From: an uncultured Rhodanobacteraceae bacterium
Lineage (GTDB): Bacteria; Pseudomonadota; Gammaproteobacteria; Xanthomonadales; Ahniellaceae
NCBI GenBank assembly: GCA_937873105.1
Contig: CALMWD010000202.1
Location: 1-5,474, forward strand
Reading direction: 5' to 3'
DNA: 5,474 nucleotides
In this document: positions 1 to 5,474 of the stretch, one piece after another
Position numbering within the stretch: position 1 is the first letter of the stretch
Layout of the letters: every line of letters begins with the position of its first letter
Translations under genes and position numbers: made by a program
The notes under the pieces: model-generated
Databases searched by the model: none
What the model was told of the DNA's origin: nothing
Seen by the model: only the letters and a program-made list of their open reading frames with translations

Positions 1-911
1 GCCTCGCGCTCGGCATTGAGCAGGGCGTAGTCGCGGGCCTCGCCGTCCAGGCTGCGCGCGCGCAGCAGCCAGACCTCGGCGCGCCCGCGCAACGCCGCCG
101 AGATCCCGACCGCATGTTCGAGTTCGCGCGCGATCGCTTCGCCGCGCTGGATGTCGGACAGGGCCGCGTCGAAGCGGCCGGCGCGCGCATGCGCGATGCC
201 GCGGTTGACGAACGCCAGGCCCTGGCCGACGCGATCGCCGTCCTTCTCGTGCGCGGCGATGGCTTCGTCGAGCAGGTTCACCGCCTGTTCGGTGGTGCCG
301 GACTGCAGCGCGAGATCGGCGAGGTTGTTGAGGATCGAGCCGACGCCCTTGTCGATGCCGTGCGCGCGCTTCATGTCCAGGGCGCGCTGGTAGTGCGCGC
401 GCGCGCCCTGGTCGTCGCCGAGCGCGGACAGGCTGTTGCCGAGGTTGGTCAGCACCGCCGATGCGCTGGCGTGGTTGCCGAGGGATTCGTAGATCTTCAG
501 CGCCTCGCCCTGCGCGGCGAGCGCGTCGGCATGCAGGCCGCCGAGGTCGAGGGTGATGCCGAGATGGGCCTGGGCGCGCGCGTACACGGACGGATCGGCG
601 CCGTCGCGGGCGAGGGCGACGGCACGTTCGAGTTCGACCGCGGCAGCGTCAAAACGTCCGCGCTGGCGTTCGACCGCGCCCAGGTTGATGCGCGCCAGGA
701 CTTCGCCGTCGCGGTCGCTGCGCTGTTGCGCCAAGGTCAGTGCCTGCTGCGCCTGCTGCTGCGCCGCCTGCGGGTCGCTGCGCAGCAGGCGCGCCGACTC
801 CTGGTTCAGGCGCCGGACCTCGTCGCCCGGGACCGCGGCCACGGACAGGGCCAGGAGGCAGATGCACCACGCCCCGCCGCGCCATCGCCTGCTGTGTCGG
901 TGTTGCGCCAT
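1..911 (-). CDS. Exported tetratricopeptide-repeat (TPR) protein, C-terminus outside window
   Basis: Read on the minus strand, an open frame starts at the ATG at 911-909 and is still open at the left edge (303 codons plus 2 nt). A GGGGGA ribosome site (919-924) lies 7 nt upstream and supports this start. Residues 1-29 look like a Sec signal peptide: an Arg/His-rich start (MAQHRHSRRWR), then a hydrophobic core (AWCICLLALSVAAV). From about residue 35 on there are six or seven helical-hairpin repeats of about 40 residues, with TPR-like cores such as INLGAVERQRGRFDAA, LTNLGNSLSALGDDQGA and FVNRGIAHARAGRFDAA. TPRs are protein-protein interaction scaffolds, so the visible part is probably periplasmic. 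Inference: in related bacteria such signal-peptide plus 40-residue TPR regions often precede a membrane segment and a GGDEF, kinase or DNA-binding output domain, but none can be seen here. It follows the helicase gene in the same direction. Confidence 0.85.
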   Translation of the reverse strand, partial: MAQHRHSRRWRGGAWCICLLALSVAAVPGDEVRRLNQESARLLRSDPQAAQQQAQQALTLAQQRSDRDGEVLARINLGAVERQRGRFDAAAVELERAVALARDGADPSVYARAQAHLGITLDLGGLHADALAAQGEALKIYESLGNHASASAVLTNLGNSLSALGDDQGARAHYQRALDMKRAHGIDKGVGSILNNLADLALQSGTTEQAVNLLDEAIAAHEKDGDRVGQGLAFVNRGIAHARAGRFDAALSDIQRGEAIARELEHAVGISAALRGRAEVWLLRARSLDGEARDYALLNAERE

Positions 912-970
912 CGGCCCATCCCCCGGCTGCGGTCGAGCTTAGCCCGTCTGGATGAAGGCGGCGTATCGGC

Positions 971-3900
971 TCAGGCGTCAAACAAGGTCAGCAGGTCGTC
1001 GGCGGACAGCGTCGACAGCGTGGCCTCGCCGTGTTCGAGCACGGCGTCGGCGATCTCGCGCTTTTTCTGCTTGAGCGCGTGCATGCGCTCCTCGACGGTG
1101 CCGCGGCATTGCAGTTCGTAGATGAAGACCGGCTTGTCCTGGCCGATGCGGTGCGCGCGATCGATGGCCTGCGCCTCCGCGGCCGGGTTCCACCACGGGT
1201 CGTACAGGATCACGGTGTCGGCGCGGGTCAGGTTCAATCCGACGCCGCCGGCCTTCAGCGAGATCAGGAATACCGGCACCTGGCCGTCCTGGAAGCGCGC
1301 CACCTGGACTTCGCGGCGCTTGGTGCTGCCGTCGAGCCGCGCATAGGTGATGCCGTGCGCGATCAGCGCTTCCTGGATCAGGTCGAGCATGCGCGTGAAC
1401 TGCGAGAACACCAGCACCGCGCGGCCTTCGTCGACCAGGGTCGGGACCAGGTCCATCAGCGCGTCGAGCTTGGCCGACTGGGTCTCCTCGCTCTTGCGGC
1501 CGGCCTCGATCAGGCGCGGGTCGCAGCAGATCTGGCGCAGCTTGAGCAGGGCGTCGAGGATGGTGATCTGCGAGGCGCCGTAGCCTTGCGCGGCCAGGGC
1601 CTCGCGGACCCGCGCCTCCATCTGCACGCGCACGGTTTCGTACAGGTCGCGCTGCGCGCCCTCGAGTTCGACCGGCTGCACGATCAGGGTGCGCGCAGGC
1701 AGGTCGCGCGCGACTTCGGACTTGCGCCGACGCAGCAGGAAGGGCGCGATGCGCTTGCGCAGGCGGTCGGCCGCGTCGACGTCGCGGTCGCGTTCGATCG
1801 GCTGGCGGAAGCGCGTGCGGAACTGCTCGTGGCTGCCGAGCAGGCCGGGGAAGGCGAGGTCGAACTGGGCCTTGAGTTCGCCGAGGTGGTTCTCGACCGG
1901 CGTGCCGGTCAGGCACAGGCGGCGCGCGGCATCGAGCTGTGCGGCGGCGGCATGGCTGCGGCTCGCGGCGTTCTTCAGCCATTGCGCCTCGTCGAAGACC
2001 ACGAGCGCGAAGCGCTGCGACTTCAGCTGCTCGATGTCGCGCCACAGCAGCGCATAACTGGTGATGACCAGGTCGACGTCGCCGAGGGCGTCGAAGTGTT
2101 CGTGGCGTTCGGCCCCGGCGAGCACGCGCAGGCGCAGCATCGGCGCGAACTTCTCGGCCTCGGCGCGCCAGTTGTCGACGACGCTGGTCGGGCACAGCAC
2201 CAGGGCCGGTTGCGCCAGTGCGCCGTCCTGCTTCAGCGCCGCGATGTGCGCCAGCACCTGCACGGTCTTGCCGAGGCCCATGTCGTCGGCGAGCACGCCG
2301 CCGAACTGGAAGGCCTGCAGGAAGTCGAGCCAGGCCAGGCCTTCCTTCTGGTAGGGCCGCAGTTCGGCGCGGAAGCCTGCAGGCGGCTCGCGTGCTTCGA
2401 TGCCGCGGAAGGCGCGCACGCGCTCGATGAAGTCGGCGGCCTCGCGGCTCGGCAGGAAACGCCAGTCCGGGGCCGGGTCGAGCGAGGCGATGCGCGCGCG
2501 CGGCAGGCCGATGCGGCCGTCGGCCGAGGTGTCGAGATCGGCGACGAGGTCGAGCAGGGGCGCCAGGCGTTCGTTGGCGATGAAGACGCGGCGGCCGTCG
2601 GGCAAGGTCAGGCGCAGGCCGTCCGGGCGCTGTTCCTCCGGTCGCGACAGGGCTTCCAGCAGCACCGGCACCAGGTCCACCGGCTGGCCGTCGACCTCGA
2701 TGCCGAGGCGCAGCGAGAACCAGTCGTGGCCGTCCTCCTCGACGCGCAGGTCGAGGGTGCCGAGCTCGGGTTCGAGCGCGATCGGGAAATCGTCGCTGGA
2801 GCGCAGTTCGATGTGGTGGGCGGCGGCGTCGCGGCGCAGCTCGGCGAGCCATTCCTGCAGCTCGCCGTTCTTCAGCCGCCCGTTCCAGTACCAGTGCTCG
2901 GCCGGCTCGGCGCCGCCCTGGCTGGCGCCGGGCTTGAAGCCGTGGCGAGCGAGGAACTGGCTGGCGCGCGCCTCGGCCTCGACGTCGCGGCTGAGCACGT
3001 GGATGCGGCCATCGTCGCCACGCCAGCGCAGTTCGCTGCTGCGGTCGCCGGCGCGCACCTCGTGGCGGCCGTAGCGGAAGCCGAGATGGGCCGTGGCCTG
3101 GGTCAGCAGGTCGGCGCGATTGAGATAGGGCGCGCCGCCGATCAGGACCACGGCGGTCGGCGCGATCGGCGAGGCCGGGATCGTCGCCAGCGTCTGCGGC
3201 AGCGGCAGCTGGCCGCGCGGGAACAGCCTGGCCATCACCGAACTCGCCAGTTCGACTTCGTCCGGGGCCACCGCCGGCAGGTCGCGCAACTGCGCCAGTT
3301 CGGCGTCGTCGAGTTCGGTCAGGACCGGGCCGATCACCGCCTGCTCCGGATCCAGGTAGCGGCGATAACGGGTGTTGGCGATGGCGACGCCGGCCGGCTC
3401 GACGCGCAGCTGCAGCTGCTGGTCGCCGCTCGCGGCCAGGCGCCATTCGGCCTGCAGCACGCGCGCCGCGCCCGGATGCAGGCTCGGTCCGTGCAGCTGG
3501 CCGAGGCGCAACTCGATGCCGAGCGCGAACAGCTGCTGCAGCAACGGATCGATCGGGCCGTCGAACAGCAGCCAGTAGTCGCCGTCGATGTATTCGATGC
3601 CGTCGAAACCGAGCAGGGCCAGCGCCGCCAGGCGTTCGTGCATCGGCCAGGCCTGCAGCATCTGCAGCACCCGCGGCGATTCCAGGTCGACCCGGCGCGG
3701 ATGCGACCAGCGTCCGTCCTTGCCGCGGCGCGCGCGCAGCGGCCGGAACAGCAGGCGCCCCGATTCGTCCAGCGTCGCGAGCAGCAGCAATTCGGTCGGG
3801 TCGCGCGCCGGCTCGGCGCCGAGGCCGCGTTCGGCCAGGGCTTCCCAGGGACTGCGCGGTGTCGTCGCCACCGGTTCGCGCGGCGGCGCGGCGGCGCGCA

Positions 3901-4186
3901 GCAGGTGCTGGGCCAGGGCCGCGGCATGCTTGCATTCGAAGCCGACCGGACAGCTGCAATCGCTGAGCAGGGCGGCGGCGCGCCCGCGCGGCTGGGTCAG
4001 GGTCAGGCTGGTTTCGTAGACGTGGCCGCGGCTGCCGGTGACCTGGGCGCCGACGCGTTGCTCATCAAGGTGCAGGACTTCGCGCACGGCGCCGCGATCG
4101 GCGAGCGCAGTGCCGCGCGCCCAGGCCGGTCCGAATTCGACCGGGAGGCGTTCCGCATGCGTCAGCAGGTAGTCGGTCAGCGTCAT
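971..4186 (-). CDS. SWI2/SNF2-family DNA-dependent ATPase (DEAD/DEAH-box helicase) with N-terminal SWIM zinc finger
   Basis: This 1071-residue protein is a superfamily 2 ATPase that would translocate on DNA and remodel protein-DNA complexes in the cytoplasm; its target is unknown. Near the N-terminus C77-x-C79-x5-C85-x-H87 fits a SWIM zinc finger. Residues about 110-590 are a long, mixed region that I cannot assign, probably related to the SNF2-associated regions of bacterial homologues. The ATPase core follows: Q-like segment FRAELRPYQKEGLAWL (605-620), Walker A DDMGLGKT (634-641), motif II DEAQ (732-735), motif III TGTP (760-763), LKAGGVGLNL (977-986) and motif VI DRAHRIGQ (1009-1016). All key residues are present, so it should be active. 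The frame stays open upstream to 4762, but that part is antisense to folE. I chose the ATG at 4186 (MTLTDYLLTH); an ATG at 4210 is possible, and neither has a good ribosome site. It is divergent from folE. Confidence 0.93.
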   Translation of the reverse strand: MTLTDYLLTHAERLPVEFGPAWARGTALADRGAVREVLHLDEQRVGAQVTGSRGHVYETSLTLTQPRGRAAALLSDCSCPVGFECKHAAALAQHLLRAAAPPREPVATTPRSPWEALAERGLGAEPARDPTELLLLATLDESGRLLFRPLRARRGKDGRWSHPRRVDLESPRVLQMLQAWPMHERLAALALLGFDGIEYIDGDYWLLFDGPIDPLLQQLFALGIELRLGQLHGPSLHPGAARVLQAEWRLAASGDQQLQLRVEPAGVAIANTRYRRYLDPEQAVIGPVLTELDDAELAQLRDLPAVAPDEVELASSVMARLFPRGQLPLPQTLATIPASPIAPTAVVLIGGAPYLNRADLLTQATAHLGFRYGRHEVRAGDRSSELRWRGDDGRIHVLSRDVEAEARASQFLARHGFKPGASQGGAEPAEHWYWNGRLKNGELQEWLAELRRDAAAHHIELRSSDDFPIALEPELGTLDLRVEEDGHDWFSLRLGIEVDGQPVDLVPVLLEALSRPEEQRPDGLRLTLPDGRRVFIANERLAPLLDLVADLDTSADGRIGLPRARIASLDPAPDWRFLPSREAADFIERVRAFRGIEAREPPAGFRAELRPYQKEGLAWLDFLQAFQFGGVLADDMGLGKTVQVLAHIAALKQDGALAQPALVLCPTSVVDNWRAEAEKFAPMLRLRVLAGAERHEHFDALGDVDLVITSYALLWRDIEQLKSQRFALVVFDEAQWLKNAASRSHAAAAQLDAARRLCLTGTPVENHLGELKAQFDLAFPGLLGSHEQFRTRFRQPIERDRDVDAADRLRKRIAPFLLRRRKSEVARDLPARTLIVQPVELEGAQRDLYETVRVQMEARVREALAAQGYGASQITILDALLKLRQICCDPRLIEAGRKSEETQSAKLDALMDLVPTLVDEGRAVLVFSQFTRMLDLIQEALIAHGITYARLDGSTKRREVQVARFQDGQVPVFLISLKAGGVGLNLTRADTVILYDPWWNPAAEAQAIDRAHRIGQDKPVFIYELQCRGTVEERMHALKQKKREIADAVLEHGEATLSTLSADDLLTLFDA

Positions 4187-4282
4187 GGCGGCAGGCAAAG
4201 GACCGCCCATCTTCGCAGAGCCGCGCGCGAAATACAGCGCCCGCGCCTCGGTTAGCATGCGCCGACCATCCCGGAGGCGACC
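4187..4282. promoter_or_regulatory. Divergent intergenic region between the SNF2 helicase gene and folE
   Basis: These 96 bp must hold the promoters for both outward-facing genes. A TAGCAT hexamer at 4253-4258 could be a -10 element for folE, and TGTATT on the minus strand (4231-4236) could serve the helicase gene, but neither has a convincing -35 partner. I see no clear operator or riboswitch. The assignment rests mainly on position. Confidence 0.35.
4273..4277 (+). promoter_or_regulatory. Shine-Dalgarno site of folE
   Basis: A perfect GGAGG core lies 5 nt before the ATG at 4283. It fixes the folE start and is the strongest ribosome site in the window. Confidence 0.85.
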
Positions 4283-4870
4283 ATGAGCCAGAAAACCGTC
4301 AGCCGCGAACAGGCCGAAGAAGCGGTGCGCACCCTGCTGCGTTATGCCGGCGAAGACCCCGCCCGCGAGGGCCTGCTCGACACGCCGCGGCGCGTCGTCG
4401 AGGCCTACGGCGACTGGTTCAGCGGCTACGGGCTCGACCCCGAGGAGTACCTGAAGCGCACCTTCGAGGAAGTCGCCGGCTACGACGAGATGATCGTGCT
4501 GCGCGACATTTCCTACGAAAGCCATTGCGAGCACCACATGGCGCCGATCATCGGCAAGGTGCACATCGGTTACCTGCCCGACGGCGCCGTGGTCGGCATC
4601 AGCAAGCTCGCCCGCGTCGTCGAAGCCTACGCGCGCCGCTTCCAGGTGCAGGAGAAGATGACCGCGCAGATCGCGCGTTGCATCGAGCAGGTGCTGAAGC
4701 CGCGCGGCGTCGGCGTGGTCGTCGAAGGCGCGCACGAATGCATGACCACGCGCGGCATCCACAAGCGCGGCGTCAGCATGGTCACCTCGAAGATGCTCGG
4801 CAGCTTCCGCGACGACGCCCGCACCCGCGCCGAGTTCCTGAACTTCATCGACATCGGGCCGGGGCGCTGA
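4283..4870 (+). CDS. folE: GTP cyclohydrolase I (type IA)
   Basis: FolE converts GTP and water to 7,8-dihydroneopterin triphosphate and formate. This is the first step of tetrahydrofolate synthesis and also feeds other pterin and deazapurine products. The enzyme is cytosolic and in known members forms a zinc-dependent toroidal decamer. The 195-residue protein has the family signatures: [13 protein letters not shown] (30-42), [16 protein letters not shown] (77-92), [20 protein letters not shown] (105-124) and [16 protein letters not shown] (148-163). Zinc ligands C82, H85 and C153 match C110, H113 and C181 of E. coli FolE, and H84 and H151 match its active-site histidines. It is about 27 residues shorter than the E. 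coli enzyme at the variable N-terminus, which is normal for the family. The start is set by GGAGG 5 nt upstream. No other folate gene is adjacent in the window, so it may be transcribed alone. Confidence 0.98.
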   Translation: MSQKTVSREQAEEAVRTLLRYAGEDPAREGLLDTPRRVVEAYGDWFSGYGLDPEEYLKRTFEEVAGYDEMIVLRDISYESHCEHHMAPIIGKVHIGYLPDGAVVGISKLARVVEAYARRFQVQEKMTAQIARCIEQVLKPRGVGVVVEGAHECMTTRGIHKRGVSMVTSKMLGSFRDDARTRAEFLNFIDIGPGR

Positions 4871-4878
4871 GCGACTGA

Positions 4879-4898
4879 AATCAACCGATAGATTGATA
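4879..4898. repeat. Putative HipB operator, copy 1 (inverted repeat AATCAA-N8-TTGATA)
   Basis: The left arm AATCAA (4879-4884) and right arm TTGATA (4893-4898) flank an 8-nt spacer; one outer base of the right arm breaks perfect symmetry. It is the first of three copies spaced 27 bp apart, and starts 9 bp after the folE stop codon. The spacer shares GATAG with copy 3. By position and geometry it is a likely binding site for the HipB encoded just downstream. Confidence 0.7.
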
Positions 4899-4902
4899 TT
4901 CT
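4894..4902 (+). promoter_or_regulatory. Candidate extended -10 promoter element of hipBA
   Basis: TGaTATTCT is an extended -10 type sequence (TG-N followed by TATTCT, 4 of 6 bases of TATAAT) that overlaps the right arm of operator copy 1. It would start transcription near 4909, inside copy 2, so HipB binding would block it. No good -35 lies at the usual distance. An alternative, TTGATT (4920-4925) with TAGGTT (4943-4948) at 17 bp, has a weaker -10. Either way the promoter is likely buried in the operator array. Confidence 0.25.
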
Positions 4903-4905
4903 GCC

Positions 4906-4925
4906 AATCAACTCATTAGTTGATT
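4906..4925. repeat. Putative HipB operator, copy 2 (perfect inverted repeat AATCAA-N8-TTGATT)
   Basis: The arms AATCAA (4906-4911) and TTGATT (4920-4925) are exact reverse complements, and symmetry extends two bases inward to 8-bp arms (AATCAACT / AGTTGATT) around a CATT centre. This is the most symmetric copy of the three. Confidence 0.75.
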
Positions 4926-4932
4926 TCCGTGC

Positions 4933-4952
4933 AATCAATTGATAGGTTGATT
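4933..4952. repeat. Putative HipB operator, copy 3 (perfect inverted repeat AATCAA-N8-TTGATT)
   Basis: The arms AATCAA (4933-4938) and TTGATT (4947-4952) are exact reverse complements with an 8-nt spacer. The spacer begins with an extra TTGAT half-site, so the 10-bp palindrome ATCAATTGAT (4934-4943) lies inside the left part. It is the copy nearest to hipB, ending 25 bp before the preferred ATG. Confidence 0.75.
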
Positions 4953-4977
4953 CACCCGAAATGCTCAAGTGGCCGCC

Positions 4978-5229
4978 ATGGATCATGTCATTCGCGTCCC
5001 GCACCAACTCCAACCCTTGCTGAAAGGGTTCATTGCCACGAGCGGCCACAACCAGCGCCAGATCGCAGAAAAGCTCGGCATATCGGCCCAGGCGGTCTCC
5101 AAGGCCCTGCAGCATCCGGAGAACATGAGCGTCCAGAGTCTCATGCGGCTGCTGGCCGTACTCAACGTGGAACTCGCGCTCCGCAGGCCCGAAGCCTCGC
5201 CCGAACGCGCCGCCAAGAGCGAGTGGTAA
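4978..5229 (+). CDS. hipB: HipB-family antitoxin and autorepressor (Xre/Cro-type helix-turn-helix)
   Basis: HipB proteins bind and inactivate the HipA kinase toxin and, as dimers, repress their own operon. With the ATG start this one has 83 residues, close to the 88 of E. coli HipB. The helix-turn-helix has helix 2 at QRQIAEKL (26-33), the turn GIS (34-36) and recognition helix AQAVSKAL (37-44). The following stretch PENMSVQSLMRLLAVLNVEL (47-66) matches the dimerisation part of the E. coli protein. The C-terminus, ASPERAAKSEW, resembles the E. coli tail ASPE...LEW, including the final tryptophan. hipA follows after 3 bp, so the pair is translated together. The start is uncertain: an in-frame GTG at 4969 would add MAA, and neither site has a clear ribosome site. 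I prefer the ATG because MDHVIRVPHQL resembles the N-termini I recall for relatives. Its base composition is less GC-rich than that of folE. Confidence 0.9.
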   Translation: MDHVIRVPHQLQPLLKGFIATSGHNQRQIAEKLGISAQAVSKALQHPENMSVQSLMRLLAVLNVELALRRPEASPERAAKSEW

Positions 5230-5232
5230 GCC

Positions 5233-5474
5233 ATGCGCCGCACATCGAAGTCGTTGGCAGTGTGGATGAATGGCGAACACGTCGGGGTGTGGCATGACGC
5301 AGACAAGGACGAACAGCGATTCCAGTACGAGGCCGGCTGGGTGGACTCGACTGCCGCGCGCCCATTGTCCTTGTCGCTGCCGTTCCTCCCGGGCAACGGC
5401 ATGCATCGGGGGCCGGCGGTCCACAACTATTTCGACAACCTGTTGCCGGACAGCAAGTCGATCCGGGAACGCAT
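5233..5474 (+). CDS. hipA: HipA-family serine/threonine kinase toxin, N-terminal part (cut by window end)
   Basis: HipA of E. coli phosphorylates glutamyl-tRNA synthetase (GltX), blocks charging and triggers (p)ppGpp-dependent dormancy and persistence. Only 80 codons plus 2 nt of the usual roughly 440 residues are in the window. They cover the N-terminal HipA subdomain: LAVWMNGEHVGVW (8-20), RFQYEAGWVDS (29-39), ARPLSLSLPF (42-51) and AVHNYFDNLLPDS (62-74). These align closely with E. coli HipA (WMNNQRVGEL, ARPLSLSLP, FNFFDNLLPDS). The ATP-binding and catalytic residues lie beyond the right edge, so activity and target cannot be judged. The ATG is 3 nt after the hipB stop; a GAG-containing purine stretch at about 5216-5223, inside the end of hipB, may serve as ribosome site. 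The sequence looks like the longer, E. coli-type HipA rather than a split HipS/HipT form, but the full gene is needed to confirm this. Confidence 0.93.
   Translation, partial: MRRTSKSLAVWMNGEHVGVWHDADKDEQRFQYEAGWVDSTAARPLSLSLPFLPGNGMHRGPAVHNYFDNLLPDSKSIRER

Noticed and set aside
390..406. Alternating GCGCGC tracts (also near 54-63) as possible Z-DNA-forming or repeat elements.
   Set aside because: They fall inside Ala/Arg codons of the TPR gene and are expected from its strong GC bias.
114..1121. Plus-strand open frame of 335 codons opposite the TPR gene.
   Set aside because: The minus strand gives a signal peptide and clear TPR repeats; the plus-strand product is Ala/Arg/Val-rich without motifs and runs into the helicase gene.
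1031..4255. Very long plus-strand open frame (1074 codons) opposite the helicase gene.
   Set aside because: It is an antisense shadow: GC-rich codon use in the helicase gene removes stops on the other strand. The translation is Ala/Arg/Gln/Val-rich with no motif, whereas the minus strand encodes all helicase motifs.
4187..4762. Upstream extension of the helicase frame to an ATG at 4762.
   Set aside because: It would run antisense through most of folE. Helicase-like sequence begins only at MTLTDYLLTH (4186), so the extension is chance openness.
4906..4928. Operator copy 2 as a rho-independent terminator for folE (8-bp stem, 4-nt loop).
   Set aside because: The stem is AT-rich and only a short run of T follows. 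Three evenly spaced copies upstream of a repressor gene fit operators much better.
4627..5424. Minus-strand open frame of 265 codons across folE, the operators, hipB and hipA.
   Set aside because: It overlaps three well-supported plus-strand features and shows no recognisable domain.

Overview
This is a GC-rich chromosomal window from a proteobacterium. The FolE sequence and the style of the TPR and SWIM-helicase proteins suggest a gammaproteobacterium of the Xanthomonadales type; this is inference from general resemblance, not a search. Two genes run on the minus strand (positions 1-4186) and three on the plus strand (4283-5474). They diverge from a 96-bp gap at 4187-4282.

Left part, minus strand. 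A 1071-residue SWI2/SNF2-family ATPase (971-4186) carries an N-terminal SWIM zinc finger and a complete set of helicase motifs. It is followed after 59 bp by an exported tetratricopeptide-repeat protein (start at 911), whose C-terminus lies beyond the left edge. The two could be co-transcribed, because no terminator is visible between them.

Centre, plus strand. folE (4283-4870) encodes GTP cyclohydrolase I, with its zinc ligands intact and a good Shine-Dalgarno sequence.

Right part, plus strand. A hipBA-type toxin-antitoxin operon starts right after folE. The 107-bp gap holds three inverted repeats of the form AATCAA-N8-TTGATT, placed exactly 27 bp apart, in a strikingly AT-rich stretch. They have the same arm-and-spacer geometry as the E. 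coli hip operators but a different arm sequence. They are followed by hipB (antitoxin/autorepressor, 4978-5229) and, 3 bp later, hipA (kinase toxin), which is cut by the right edge after 80 codons. HipB would bind the three operators, alone or with HipA, to repress its own operon, and would neutralise HipA by binding it.

The most interesting signal is this operator array and its apparent co-divergence with the HipB recognition helix. The rest is ordinary housekeeping or accessory content. No RNA genes, CRISPR arrays, insertion sequences or clear rho-independent terminators were seen.
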